Shown: in pieces, positions 44,850 to 53,544 of the stretch
Layout of the letters: every line of letters starts with the position of its first letter
Numbering within the stretch: the first letter of the stretch is position 1
Source of the DNA: Leptodesmis sichuanensis A121
GTDB taxonomy: Bacteria > Cyanobacteriota > Cyanobacteriia > Leptolyngbyales > Leptolyngbyaceae
Length of the DNA: 64,000 bases
Direction of reading: 5' to 3'
Assembly: GCF_021379005.1 (NCBI RefSeq)
Contig: NZ_CP075171.1
Span: 4,898,001-4,962,000, forward strand
The notes under the pieces: generated by a model
Database searches by the model: none
Seen by the model: the letters and a program-made list of their open reading frames with translations, nothing else
What the model was told of the DNA's origin: nothing
Position numbers and translations under genes: made by a program

Positions 44850-45380
44850 ATGTTTGGCAAACTATTACAACCTGACCTGATTGTTCAGGGGACAATTCTA
44901 CAACTCACTCCAGACACGCTTAAACACCATCATTTGAAAGGATTGGTTTTAGACGTGGATGAGACTTTGGTGCCTTTTCGGACGGCTCAAATCTCAGAAG
45001 AATTACTCCCCTGGGTGGAAGAGGTGCGGCAAATGGCTGCTCTCTGGCTGGTGAGCAACAATATCAGTGAAGCTCGCATCCGACGAATTGCCAAATCCCT
45101 GGATCTGCCTTACATCTCCGGAGCTGGAAAGCCGTCTCGTCGTAAAGTTAGACGAGCAGTTGAAGCCATGCAATTGCCTGTGGAACAAGTAGGAATGGTG
45201 GGCGATCGCCTGCTGACCGATGTACTGGCTGGGAACCGCCTGGGGATGTTCACGATTCTGGTAGAACCGATGCTTACGCCAGATCAAACGGTCGCCCGTT
45301 CCCCGCTCCATGCTTTTGAAGTTTGGTTATCGCAACGGTTGGGAGCATCTTTGGCCAGCGATCAATCAAAGACTCTCTAA
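44850..45380 (+). CDS. YqeG-family HAD phosphatase
   Basis: A 176-residue HAD-IIIA phosphatase. The nucleophile motif is GLVLDVDETLVPFR (DVDET), followed by LVSNNISEARIRRIAKSLD and the acidic motif GMVGDRLLTDVLAGNRLGMF. Homologues include B. subtilis YqeG and mitochondrial phosphatidylglycerophosphatase GEP4-like proteins, so a phosphatidylglycerophosphatase role is plausible but not proven. It starts 2 bp after mltG, so the two are translationally linked. Confidence 0.88.
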   Translation: MFGKLLQPDLIVQGTILQLTPDTLKHHHLKGLVLDVDETLVPFRTAQISEELLPWVEEVRQMAALWLVSNNISEARIRRIAKSLDLPYISGAGKPSRRKVRRAVEAMQLPVEQVGMVGDRLLTDVLAGNRLGMFTILVEPMLTPDQTVARSPLHAFEVWLSQRLGASLASDQSKTL

Positions 45381-45541
45381 AATTAGAAACATATATAAAA
45401 ATCAACAAATGGTTGTATGAGTAAATATAAAGAAAACATTACGTATTCTTTGAGTTTTTCAGATTCCTGCCATCCTATATACAGTTCAAATGGGGTCGGC
45501 CACATAAAGACCCTAACGATAAATCCCCGTGAATACTTAGG

Positions 45542-45580
45542 CAAAGCGCTGGTTCTCAACTATAGAGGGTCGGCGCTTTG
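45542..45580 (+). promoter_or_regulatory. Perfect stem-loop in the proB leader
   Basis: CAAAGCGC (45542-45549) and GCGCTTTG (45573-45580) form a perfect 8-bp stem with a 23-nt loop. It is followed by TTTCGG and ends 14 bases before the proB ATG. It could be a weak terminator for the upstream run, or a leader structure that affects proB expression. Confidence 0.5.
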
Positions 45581-45594
45581 TTTCGGATAATGTT

Positions 45595-46707
45595 ATGGTG
45601 CAAACACTTGTCGTCAAAATTGGGACATCCAGTCTCACCCGTCCCGCATCGGGCGGATTGGCTTTGTCTACGATCGCCAGTCTGGTAGAAACCTTGAGTC
45701 ACTTACGGCATCAGGGCTACCGGGTAGTACTCGTTTCCTCTGGAGCCGTGGGGGTTGGGTGTGCCCGCCTGGGATTGAGCGATCGGCCTCGAACAATTTC
45801 CCTGAAACAGGCCATAGCCGCAGTGGGGCAGGGCCGCTTAATCCGGGTTTACGATGATTTATTTACCGCTCTGCAACAACCGATCGCGCAAGTGCTGCTG
45901 ACACGAGGCGATCTGGTGCAACGAAGCAGCTACCTGAATGTGGAGCGTACCTTCCAGGAGTTATTGAATCTGGGGGTGATTCCGATCGTCAATGAAAACG
46001 ACACAGTGGCGGTCGATGAATTGCGGTTTGGCGATAACGATACCCTCTCGGCCCTGGTTGCCAGTTTAGTTGGAGCTGATTGGCTGTTCCTGCTCACGGA
46101 TGTCGATCGCCTCTACTCTGCCGATCCCCGCCTGGATCCCAATGCCCAACCGATTTCCGTCGTCAACCATTTAGATGAATTGAAATCTCTGCAGGTACAG
46201 GTGGGCGATCGCGGTTCCAACTGGGGAACGGGCGGCATGAGAACAAAGGTGTCAGCGGCTCAAATTGCAACGGGGGCCGGAGTGCGAACCGTAATCACAG
46301 AGGGGCGCACCCCCCAAAATATCGTCAAAATTCTAGCCGGGGCATCGATCGGCACCCATTTTGAGCCGCAACCTCGACCTGCCAATGCTCGTAAGCGCTG
46401 GATTGCGCATGGTCTGGTTCCCACGGGCAAACTTTACCTGGATGAGGGAGCCGTGAATGCGATTTGTAGTGGCGGAAAATCGCTGCTGGCCGCTGGTATC
46501 ATTGCGGTGGAAGGCAATTTTGACCATCAGGATGCCGTAGTGCTGTGCGATCGCAACGGTCAGGAAATTGCCAGAGGCTTGGTGAACTACAGTAGTCTTG
46601 AGCTACAGAAAGTTAAGGGCTGCCAGTCTGAGGCGATCGAGCCACTACTGGGCTATCCCTGTCCAGAGACTGTGGTACATCGAGACAATCTAGCCCTAAC
46701 CAACTAG
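45595..46707 (+). CDS. proB: Glutamate 5-kinase
   Basis: A 370-residue enzyme that phosphorylates glutamate in the first step of proline synthesis. The amino-acid-kinase domain (residues 1-250) has [60 protein letters not shown] and [21 protein letters not shown]-terminal PUA domain (about 275-360) includes [20 protein letters not shown] and [14 protein letters not shown], as in E. coli ProB. The ATG at 45595 lies just after a stem-loop. proA is not adjacent. Confidence 0.96.
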   Translation: MVQTLVVKIGTSSLTRPASGGLALSTIASLVETLSHLRHQGYRVVLVSSGAVGVGCARLGLSDRPRTISLKQAIAAVGQGRLIRVYDDLFTALQQPIAQVLLTRGDLVQRSSYLNVERTFQELLNLGVIPIVNENDTVAVDELRFGDNDTLSALVASLVGADWLFLLTDVDRLYSADPRLDPNAQPISVVNHLDELKSLQVQVGDRGSNWGTGGMRTKVSAAQIATGAGVRTVITEGRTPQNIVKILAGASIGTHFEPQPRPANARKRWIAHGLVPTGKLYLDEGAVNAICSGGKSLLAAGIIAVEGNFDHQDAVVLCDRNGQEIARGLVNYSSLELQKVKGCQSEAIEPLLGYPCPETVVHRDNLALTN

Positions 46708-46773
46708 CTTGCCTGGTCTGCAACGTGGATTGGCCTTAACCTGAAAACTGACAATTCAAAACTTACACCGAAG

Positions 46774-47574
46774 CTACGATCGTGCTCGTTCCGCAGCCAC
46801 CATTTTTTGAACTGGAGGTTGGCTGGGGGCAGTGGGTTGGGGTAAAGGCTTTCTGCGGGTGTGAGCATACTCAGGGTTAGGAGTTGATCGAGCCAAACTT
46901 TCTAAATTCAGCCGATACCCTACATTCCGCACAGTCTGAATTAAGCTGGGCTGTCGGGGATCTGTCTCAACTTTTTTGCGGAGGGACAGAATATGAGTAT
47001 CAACGGTACGGGGGTTATCAATCTCATCTGGCCAAGCTCTTCGCAGTAACTCTGAGCGGCTCAGCGGCATCCCTCCTGTTTGAGCTAAGACATAAAGCAG
47101 ACTAAATTCCTGGGGCGTTAGTTCGATCAATTCGCCTCTAAAACGAACTCGTCGATGTACCAGATCAATCTTCAACTCCCCACACTCCAGAGAAACTGGC
47201 GGTGGCATTGCTATTCGGCGACGGGTGAGAGCCTCGACGCGGGCCAAAAATTCCTGCATTCCAAAGGGTTTGGTTAAGTAATCATCAGCCCCAGCCTTTA
47301 ACCCTTCGACAATATCCGCCTCTGCACTGCGGGCCGACAACATCAGAATCAGACACTGTTGCTGCCGGAGCCATCGACAAAACTCGATCGCATTGCCATC
47401 CGGCAATTCAGAGTCTAGAATCACCAGCGTAGGTTGCCGCTGCTGAAACACATCCATCGCCTGGTGCAGATCAGCAGATTGATACACCGCATACCCGGCC
47501 TGTTGGAGGTGCCATCCCAGGAGCGATCGCAAATGGGGATTGCTCTCAATAATCTGAATACAAAAAACTCCCAC
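46774..47574 (-). CDS. OmpR/PhoB-family response regulator (NblR-like)
   Basis: A 266-residue response regulator. The receiver domain begins GVFCIQIIESNPHLRSLLGW; the phospho-acceptor is the Asp in LVILDSELPDGNAIEF, with the conserved Lys in DDYLTKPFGMQEFLARVEAL. The winged-helix domain (residues ~130-225) has LTPQEFSLLYVLAQTGG and PRTVDTHILSLRKKVETDPR. A Pro/Arg-rich tail extends 35 residues beyond the fold. It resembles cyanobacterial NblR, the chlorosis response regulator, but this is a recognition-level guess. The start is a GTG with AAGGAAA upstream. Confidence 0.8.
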   Translation of the reverse strand: MGVFCIQIIESNPHLRSLLGWHLQQAGYAVYQSADLHQAMDVFQQRQPTLVILDSELPDGNAIEFCRWLRQQQCLILMLSARSAEADIVEGLKAGADDYLTKPFGMQEFLARVEALTRRRIAMPPPVSLECGELKIDLVHRRVRFRGELIELTPQEFSLLYVLAQTGGMPLSRSELLRRAWPDEIDNPRTVDTHILSLRKKVETDPRQPSLIQTVRNVGYRLNLESLARSTPNPEYAHTRRKPLPQPTAPSQPPVQKMVAAERARS

Positions 47575-47938
47575 AGAAGACTAATTTCCTTCAAATCGTG
47601 CTTATCAATCTAACAGAGCACCTACTGAGCGTTTTGTAATGACTGTTACCCAAAAGATCTGATCGGGTAGGATTTATGGCATTCTCCAAAAAATGACTAG
47701 AAAACCTTTGCAAATTTCAAGAACCTGCTTTATTAAAGTTAAGATGAAATTAGCAAGCTCCAATGCAGATACACTAGCCTCACCCAGTCCAGTTAGAAAG
47801 CTGAAGTTTTCTATAAGCGAAACGACGGTTCTGGGCGTTGACAAGGTTCAATTGGTGAATGCGTCCAAAAGGCGTTTCTTGTCTGCACGGCAGAAACCGT
47901 TCTCTCAGGTTCGCTCTTTGTGCTTTTCATACAAAACT
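47575..47938. other. Divergent region with hairpin copy E
   Basis: About 360 bp between the response regulator and the DUF6761 gene. The open frame that runs into DUF6761 from 47693 crosses the dispersed repeat and is not thought to be coding. No other structure was noticed. Confidence 0.4.
47782..47851 (+). repeat. Dispersed ~73-bp hairpin repeat, copy E
   Basis: It begins ACCCAGTCCAGTTAGAAAGC and ends CTGGGCGTTGACAAGGTTCA plus A. Its GACAAGG end points toward DUF6761, whose ATG is 88 bp further. Confidence 0.75.
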
Positions 47939-48181
47939 ATGCTGCAGGACACACAAACAATTCGCTACTATCAAAGGCTAACAGACAATCTCGTTGAGCT
48001 GTGGAACCGGGGTTATCGCTTTGATGACCTGCGGATGTATATTGACGGGTATTTAGCGGCCCTCCGCCAGTCTAATAGCCTGGAACCTTACTTAATTCAC
48101 CGTTTAGAAGAGGAAATTACTCGTTACCTCTACGACCCCTCTAATCTACAAAATCAGGAATCCGAACCGGATTATCGGTAG
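47939..48181 (+). CDS. DUF6761 family protein
   Basis: An 80-residue helical protein: MLQDTQTIRYYQRLTDNLVE, then LWNRGYRFDDLRMYIDGYLA and SLEPYLIHRLEEEITRYLYD. This matches a small cyanobacterial family (DUF6761) of unknown function. The ATG at 47939 was chosen because the domain starts there, and the extra upstream frame is repeat DNA. It is convergent with grxD, with a stem-loop between them. Confidence 0.8.
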   Translation: MLQDTQTIRYYQRLTDNLVELWNRGYRFDDLRMYIDGYLAALRQSNSLEPYLIHRLEEEITRYLYDPSNLQNQESEPDYR

Positions 48182-48292
48182 CCCTCCTGTGAATCTGAAA
48201 TTTCCTCCTGTGTCTGTTGAGCAGGAACATCGGGGGTTTGGTGCGGCTGTGAGTCTGCTACCCCTTCGATCAAGTAAATCCCTGTAAAATGA

Positions 48293-48322
48293 ATCCCTGC
48301 CAAACGTAGCGCTGGCAGGGAT
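48293..48322. terminator. Bidirectional terminator candidate between DUF6761 and grxD
   Basis: ATCCCTGCCA (48293-48302) and TGGCAGGGAT (48313-48322) form a perfect 10-bp stem with a 10-base loop. The genes on both sides point toward it. On the minus strand it is followed by TTCATTTT, a weak T tract; on the plus strand by ATCTGGTTTT. Confidence 0.7.
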
Positions 48323-48350
48323 ATCTGGTTTTAATGACTGATATGAAGTC

Positions 48351-48701
48351 TTAAGAGGCAAGGGCAACTTCAACCACTTGCTGGAGTTCACCTTTTTGAT
48401 ACAGCTCGATCATGATATCGGAGCCACCGACAAACTCACCATTAATGTAAACCTGAGGAATGGTTGGCCAGCTAGAGTATTCCTTAATTCCCTGACGAAC
48501 TTCAGGATCTTCCAGAACATCGAACGTTTCGTAGGGAACACCCAGAACATTCAGGATCTGAACGACATTGTTGGAGAAGCCACATTGGGGCATTAATTTA
48601 TTGCCCTTCATGAAGACCATGATCTTATTTTGGTTGATCAGGTTCTCAATTCGCTCTTGTGTTTCTGGAGTCATAGGTTTTCTGTCGCTTGGAGTTGACA
48701 C
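48351..48701 (-). CDS. grxD: Monothiol glutaredoxin (Grx4/GrxD type)
   Basis: A 116-residue single-domain CGFS glutaredoxin that carries [2Fe-2S] clusters and works with BolA. The active site is [19 protein letters not shown] (CGFS), the cis-Pro region [19 protein letters not shown], and the C-terminal helix [16 protein letters not shown]. The ATG at 48701 gives a short N-terminal extension; the in-frame ATG at 48674 is also possible. bolA lies directly upstream on the same strand with 50 bp between, matching the known partnership. Confidence 0.94.
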   Translation of the reverse strand: MSTPSDRKPMTPETQERIENLINQNKIMVFMKGNKLMPQCGFSNNVVQILNVLGVPYETFDVLEDPEVRQGIKEYSSWPTIPQVYINGEFVGGSDIMIELYQKGELQQVVEVALAS

Positions 48702-48751
48702 TCAAACTTTAACAAGTCTAGACGATTCTCAACAATTTCTCCTACATCCCT

Positions 48752-48997
48752 TCAACTTATAGCCTGCCATGCCTGAGGAGTGTAGGTTTTCACGGCCATT
48801 GCATGAATGGCCCCGGAAAGCATCTCTTGTTGAATAGCTCGATAAACCAATTGGTGCTGTTGTACCAATCCCTTACCTTCAAATTGGGAGGATACAACCG
48901 TGACTTCATAGTGCTCTCCATCCGGAGTGATGACTTGCACTTGAGCATCGGGTATTTGAGCCTTAATAGCCTGTTCAACCTGCTCGGAACTAACCAT
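48752..48997 (-). CDS. BolA-family protein
   Basis: An 81-residue BolA-like protein. The fold is shown by SEQVEQAIKAQIPDAQVQVI, DGEHYEVTVVSSQFEGKGLV and QHQLVYRAIQQEMLSGAIHA, the last with the conserved HA. BolA proteins form a complex with CGFS glutaredoxins and regulate Fe-S or redox responses. It is the upstream member of the bolA-grxD pair. Length is typical. Confidence 0.92.
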   Translation of the reverse strand: MVSSEQVEQAIKAQIPDAQVQVITPDGEHYEVTVVSSQFEGKGLVQQHQLVYRAIQQEMLSGAIHAMAVKTYTPQAWQAIS

Positions 48998-49112
48998 TCA
49001 CCCTCCTGGACAAAGTTGGAAACATATCTACTCCATACCGCATTTTATGGGCTGACCTTGACTCTAGTCTAGTGACTCTCGTCTGGTAACCCGTTTGCTT
49101 TGATACGATTGC

Positions 49113-49745
49113 CTACTTTTTATTAGCCGAAGAATTGGATGAAGCCGGGGGTTGGTCAGCACGGTTTCTAGGATAGGGAGAGTCCACAAACCCCAATTCA
49201 AATAATTGCTGATAGGCTCTTTGACCCAAATCCCGGGTGGGTTGTTGACTGCGAATAATCTGAACCAGGAGAGGAACAGCCAGTTCCGGCTGGTTTTGTG
49301 CCCGATGTACAACCGCCAACTGATAGGTTGCTTCATCCCGCATTTGCGCTGTTTCCAGGGCTTTACGACGCTGGCTTTCGGAAATCCGGTTATCAATACC
49401 AGAAAAGCTACTCGCTAGATCCTGGTAAAAATTGGAAAGCTGGTTGAAGACCTGACGCGCTTCTTGCAGCTTCTTTACGGCCAAAGGATAATTTTGAGCA
49501 GCAACGGCAGCGTTAGATTCTTGCATTAAGCGCTGTCCAGCTTGCAGACTGAGAATCCCTGTTTCCTGCCCCGTTGGACGAACCACGTTGGGATCGTTGG
49601 GATCAATGGGTTTTGCTTGATTCGGCCCCTGTGGTAAGTCTTGAGCCAGGATCTTAGCTGGCCTGACAATGACAGCCGCTGTTATCACTGATAGAGAAAT
49701 TAAGCTGACTGTGCGAAGGAGACGGGTATTTCCAAAAAGGTTCAT
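49113..49745 (-). CDS. Secreted TPR-like cyanobacterial protein
   Basis: A 210-residue protein. The signal-peptide-like start (LRTVSLISLSVITAAVIV) ends near ILAQDLP. A Pro/Asn-rich linker follows, then helices with TPR-like character: SLQAGQRLMQESNAAVAAQN, YPLAVKKLQEARQVFNQLSN and ALETAQMRDEATYQLAVVHR. The C-terminal tail is Ser/Asn/Lys-rich. Location is probably periplasmic or thylakoid lumen. Function and partners are unknown. Confidence 0.7.
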   Translation of the reverse strand: MNLFGNTRLLRTVSLISLSVITAAVIVRPAKILAQDLPQGPNQAKPIDPNDPNVVRPTGQETGILSLQAGQRLMQESNAAVAAQNYPLAVKKLQEARQVFNQLSNFYQDLASSFSGIDNRISESQRRKALETAQMRDEATYQLAVVHRAQNQPELAVPLLVQIIRSQQPTRDLGQRAYQQLFELGFVDSPYPRNRADQPPASSNSSANKK

Positions 49746-49897
49746 GGGCCGTTGGTGCAGTAAGAAACAAGTAAATCGGACAGGGTTTCAATCGGACTTA
49801 CGTATATTACCACTGCTAACTGACCCTGCGTTGAAATACCTATTGTGTTTCTCTGCTGAATTGAGATCCATGTGCGTTGGGGGGAGGGGACTGAGGA

Positions 49898-50749
49898 TTA
49901 GGGATTGAGGGTTGGGGATACGCCGCGATCGGCTAATTGCTCTAGAACTGACTGGAGTGTGACATTGAGTTGCTGGGCATCTCGTTTGAGGGAACCCGTG
50001 CAGTACTCTGCCACTTGAATGGTAGGGCCAATGCATACTCTAGTCTTACACCGCCAAGGAACCAGGGGATGGCTGTAGTGGATGCTGATAGGGACGATTT
50101 GAACGCCCAGGTTCTTTTTCTGCATTTCGGCTTGAATCGCCAACCTCGCTAAACCGGGTTTGAGAGGCTGAATCTGATCCTCACGGAAGATGTTGCCCTC
50201 AGGAAAAATGACTAACGTCTCTCCAGCTTCTAGCAGTTCTACCCCATGTCGAAGGCTGGCGATCGCGGGTCGCCTGGTATTGATGGGAAACCCTCCTAAT
50301 CGCCGAATAAACCACCCCTGTAGCCCTGTCACCTCATCTGCCGACACCATATACCGGAGATGCCGCCCTGTAATATGCCAACCCGCTGCGTAAGGAACCA
50401 TCACCGCATCCCAGCGGGAACGGTGAGTCGGTGCAAAAATGACCGGGCCAGACTGAGGTAAATACTCCCGTCCGTGGACTTCGATCGTACCGAAATAAAA
50501 CGGAAACACAAGATAGCGCCCTAGCGGATAGACCAGGGAAAGCAACCAGGGTGAAAACTTTGAAGGTGCAGGTTCAGCCGCCTTTTTCTGCTTCTTTTCA
50601 GGGATATTTTGCTGTTCAGGGATATCACGAGGCGGAGGTGCAAAAAGGGACTGGAGCAAAATCCGGTCAGGGGTCTTAGCTGAGCGGATTTCAGGTTTAG
50701 GATGAGAGAGGGGGGATCCAAGCCGAGTCATGGCATCGGTCAAGCGCAT
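49898..50749 (-). CDS. 1-acyl-sn-glycerol-3-phosphate acyltransferase-like (PlsC family)
   Basis: A 283-residue acyltransferase. The HX4D motif is THRSRWDAVMVP (His and Asp about residue 131-136), and the second motif is LVIFPEGNIFREDQIQPLKP. Between them FINTRRPAIASL-type sequence (GGFPINTRRPAIASLRHGVE) fits the family. An N-terminal basic extension of ~75 residues precedes one hydrophobic segment (LVYPLGRYLVFPFYF). It probably makes phosphatidate or a related lipid at the membrane. The substrate is inferred only from the family. Confidence 0.85.
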   Translation of the reverse strand: MRLTDAMTRLGSPLSHPKPEIRSAKTPDRILLQSLFAPPPRDIPEQQNIPEKKQKKAAEPAPSKFSPWLLSLVYPLGRYLVFPFYFGTIEVHGREYLPQSGPVIFAPTHRSRWDAVMVPYAAGWHITGRHLRYMVSADEVTGLQGWFIRRLGGFPINTRRPAIASLRHGVELLEAGETLVIFPEGNIFREDQIQPLKPGLARLAIQAEMQKKNLGVQIVPISIHYSHPLVPWRCKTRVCIGPTIQVAEYCTGSLKRDAQQLNVTLQSVLEQLADRGVSPTLNP

Positions 50750-50851
50750 GGGAGATAGGTGGTGGTGAGATGCAAGAGGGGGAAAAAGACTATTCCTACC
50801 GTAAATGTCCCTAACCGGGATGTCCGAGCGTGAGGGACAGTTTAATTGCTG

Positions 50852-51391
50852 TCATGAGGGCTGTTCACGACGATCAACACGACGATCGACAAACCAAGAC
50901 TGAAGTTGCTGGCGACATGCAGCCTCTAAAATACCACCCATAACGGATAGGCGGTGGTTTGAGCAGGCACTATCTGGCAAATTCATAACGCTTCGGATTG
51001 CTCCAGCCTTGGGGTCATCTGCGCCATAGACCAGGAGTTTGAGTCGAGCCAGCCCGATCGCCCCGGCACACATAGCACAGGGTTCCAGGGTGACATACAG
51101 TGTGCACTCCGTCAGATGCCAGGTGTTTAAAGCCTGTCCTGCCGCCCGCAGAGCCAAGATTTCAGCATGAGCCGTGGGGTCACAATCTTGCTCCCGACGG
51201 TTAGCGGCTTCTGCGATCGCAGTTCCATCTGGGCCAACAATCACCGCTCCTACAGGCACATCACCTGCCTGTCCCGCCGCTTCTGCCAAAGCGAGCGCCC
51301 GCTCCATCCAGTGGCGATGCAGCAGGTATTCAGGGTTTTCTGCAAGGGAGTAAGGCAAATCAGTTAAATGGCACGGATGCAGTAAGGGCAA
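50852..51391 (-). CDS. tadA: tRNA-specific adenosine deaminase
   Basis: A 179-residue zinc enzyme that deaminates A34 to inosine in tRNA-Arg(ACG). The catalytic HAEILALRAAGQALNTWHL segment carries His and Glu, and the zinc ligands are in LEPCAMCAGAIGLARL. VPVGAVIVGPDGTAIAEAAN matches the core strand. The start is uncertain: the frame opens at a TTG at 51391, whereas an ATG at 51307 begins just at the core helix (MERALALAEAAG), and HRHW before it is usual in the family. It is therefore likely to start between these points. Confidence 0.9.
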   Translation of the reverse strand: MPLLHPCHLTDLPYSLAENPEYLLHRHWMERALALAEAAGQAGDVPVGAVIVGPDGTAIAEAANRREQDCDPTAHAEILALRAAGQALNTWHLTECTLYVTLEPCAMCAGAIGLARLKLLVYGADDPKAGAIRSVMNLPDSACSNHRLSVMGGILEAACRQQLQSWFVDRRVDRREQPS

Positions 51392-51438
51392 GTTTGCCAG
51401 GTATAAATTTTAACATTAACTTTGATTGTCTCAGGATG

Positions 51439-51638
51439 CTGATTGACTGACAAAAGTTCTGAAAGGCTCATATCTCTGTTGTCCACCCGCCCAAAAATAA
51501 ATTTTGGGCTAACAGCGCAAGTCCATGCAAATGGACTGAAACTCTTGTCCAGTCATCTTTAGATGACTTTGGCGATGAGCCAGGAAATTGATTTCCTGGT
51601 GATGCAGCGGGTGTTCAGGAGATTTGTCAGTCAACCAG
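51439..51638. mobile_element. 200-bp MITE-like element, copy 1
   Basis: The ends are inverted repeats of 16 bp: CTGATTGACTGACAAA at 51439-51454 and TTTGTCAGTCAACCAG at 51623-51638 (one mismatch). The 9-bp direct repeat CTCAGGATG flanks it exactly (51430-51438 and 51639-51647), the footprint of transposition. The inside has no gene, but has several short hairpins: AGTCCATGCAAATGGACT, GTCATCTTTAGATGAC and CAGGAAATTGATTTCCTG. The right duplication contains the TGA of the NUDIX gene, so the stop codon was regenerated. Confidence 0.85.
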
Positions 51639-51639
51639 C

Positions 51640-52230
51640 TCAGGATGACGACCGAGCCAGGAATTCAACAGGTTGAGCATGGTTAAAGTAGGTCAGTCGC
51701 TGAATGTCTTGGATGATGTGGAGTAGGGCCTGGTCTATCCGATCGTCTGTGTCCAGATAGCCCTCAACCTGCTCCAGGTCAACCCATTGATGGTGGGTTT
51801 CATACTCCTGAGTTGATAGTTGTAAGCTGGCTTGCTCATCAGAGGTTAGCTTGACTTGATAGGTCAGGTTGACGGTATGGGAACCGTGATGCCTGGGTTT
51901 TTGTTCCCGCAAAGCAAAGCAGGTGGAATAAACCCCGACATAGTGGAAGCGATCGCGGCTCAAGCTGAGTCCCGCTTCCTCAAAGGCCTTCCGCTGGGCG
52001 GTGATCAGGGGATCTTCCCCAGCGATCATCCGGCCTCCGACCAGCCACCAGGATTTGCGGGGATACTGATTGCGACGGGTTAAGAGAATTTGCTGGTGAT
52101 GAATCAAAGCCAGATCTACACAGGTGAGTACCAGATGATCGAGGGCCAGACTATATATCTCCTCTGGCAAGCGATCGCCAATAGTTTTGGGATTCGTCCG
52201 TCCGACTTCTTCAAAATGCGGGATCTGCAT
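51640..52230 (-). CDS. NUDIX hydrolase
   Basis: A 196-residue protein. The Nudix box spans GGRMIAGEDPLITAQRKAFE then EAGLSL. The usual R-E-x2-E-E pattern reads R-K-A-F-E-E here, so one acidic metal ligand is a lysine. Other core strands are LVLTCVDLALIHHQQILLTR and YPRKSWWLVGG. The ATG at 52230 is chosen; the frame extends to 52359 but reaches the glpX leader. The substrate, a nucleoside diphosphate derivative, is not identified. Its stop codon lies in the MITE target duplication. Confidence 0.78.
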   Translation of the reverse strand: MQIPHFEEVGRTNPKTIGDRLPEEIYSLALDHLVLTCVDLALIHHQQILLTRRNQYPRKSWWLVGGRMIAGEDPLITAQRKAFEEAGLSLSRDRFHYVGVYSTCFALREQKPRHHGSHTVNLTYQVKLTSDEQASLQLSTQEYETHHQWVDLEQVEGYLDTDDRIDQALLHIIQDIQRLTYFNHAQPVEFLARSSS

Positions 52231-52384
52231 AAGCCATCTACAGAGGACAAGCGGCAGGGGCTTAAAAAACTTAACATACCCAAGCTGCGGAATCTTCTTT
52301 AAGCGCGGCTCCTCCTTTTGATAGACTTGTACATTGAAGTACAGGTCAAAACCGCGCAAAATCAGCAGTTGGAGGACTTACGTC

Positions 52385-53422
52385 GTGGATAGTACACTCG
52401 GTTTAGAAATTGTTGAGGTCGTGGAACAGGCGGCGATCGCGTCTGCTCGTTTGATGGGGAAGGGCGATAAGAATGAAGCCGACCGAGTGGCCGTAGAAGC
52501 CATGCGGAATCGCATGAACCAGATTCATATGCGGGGCCGGATTGTGATTGGGGAAGGGGAGCGGGATGATGCCCCTATGCTTTATATCGGGGAAGAAGTT
52601 GGCATTTGCACCCGTGAGGATGCCAAAGCTTACTGCAACCCTGAAGAGTTGGTCGAAATCGATATCGCTGTAGACCCCTGTGAAGGCACAAACCTCTGTG
52701 CTTACGGGCAACCCGGTTCAATGGCAGTGCTGGCAATTTCAGAGAAAGGAGGGCTGTTTGCCGCTCCTGACTTTTACATGAAAAAGCTAGCTGCTCCACC
52801 TGCGGCCAGAGGTCATGTGGACATTACCAAGACCCCGACCGAAAACCTGAAAATTCTCTCCGAGTGTCTGGATCGGGCGATCGATGAACTGGTCGTCGTG
52901 GTGATGAAGCGCGATCGCCACAAAGACCTGATTCAGGAAATCCGGGAAGCTGGAGCACGGGTACAACTGATTACTGACGGGGATGTGAGTGCCGCGATCA
53001 ACTGTGGTTTCTCTGGAACCAATATCCATGCCCTGATGGGAATTGGTGCCGCGCCTGAAGGGGTGATTTCCGCTGCGGCTCTTCGCTGTTTGGGTGCTCA
53101 CTTCCAGGGTCAACTGATTTATGATCCAGAAGTGGTGCAAACTGGGCTGATTGGAGAAAGCAAGGAAGCAAATATTGCTCGTTTGAAAGAAATGGGCATC
53201 GACAATCCCGATCGCGTCTACAATGCGGACGAACTGGCCTCTGGCGAAACCATCTTGTTTGCAGGCACTGGCATTACCCCTGGTAACCTGCTCAATGGTG
53301 TTCGCTTCTTCAAAGGTGGAGCCAGAACCCAAACCCTGGTAATCTCCAGCCAATCCAAAACGGCCCGTTTCGTGGACACGATCCACATGACTGAGCAACC
53401 CAAGTACATCCAACTGCACTAG
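52385..53422 (+). CDS. glpX: Class II fructose-1,6-/sedoheptulose-1,7-bisphosphatase
   Basis: A 345-residue enzyme of the GlpX family, which in cyanobacteria acts as the Calvin-cycle FBPase/SBPase. Signatures are [33 protein letters not shown]-type sequence ([20 protein letters not shown]), [19 protein letters not shown] and [20 protein letters not shown]. The start is a GTG at 52385 with GGAGG ten bases upstream; this gives the usual 345-residue length. It is divergent from NUDIX and upstream of hemA, with AT-rich repeats between. Confidence 0.95.
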   Translation: MDSTLGLEIVEVVEQAAIASARLMGKGDKNEADRVAVEAMRNRMNQIHMRGRIVIGEGERDDAPMLYIGEEVGICTREDAKAYCNPEELVEIDIAVDPCEGTNLCAYGQPGSMAVLAISEKGGLFAAPDFYMKKLAAPPAARGHVDITKTPTENLKILSECLDRAIDELVVVVMKRDRHKDLIQEIREAGARVQLITDGDVSAAINCGFSGTNIHALMGIGAAPEGVISAAALRCLGAHFQGQLIYDPEVVQTGLIGESKEANIARLKEMGIDNPDRVYNADELASGETILFAGTGITPGNLLNGVRFFKGGARTQTLVISSQSKTARFVDTIHMTEQPKYIQLH

Positions 53423-53426
53423 CGTA

Positions 53427-53502
53427 GTGATAAGTTTTAAGTTTTGAGTTTTGAGTTCTCGTACAACTTAAAGCTCAAAACTTAAAACTTAAAATTTTGA
53501 TT
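53427..53502. repeat. AAGTTTTGAG-type inverted repeats
   Basis: AAGTTTTAAGTTTTGAGTTT on the left and CTCAAAACTTAAAACTTAAA on the right are complementary and could form a long A/T-rich stem between glpX and hemA. A stem followed by T residues may act as a terminator for glpX. The same units occur near 14912-14943. Confidence 0.55.
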
Positions 53503-53544
53503 CTGTTCTGTTTGCCGAAATCCTTCATATAACATTCGACCGTT

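Noticed and set aside
47693-47938. Upstream extension of the DUF6761 frame
   Set aside because: The open frame crosses hairpin repeat copy E and the family begins at 47939.
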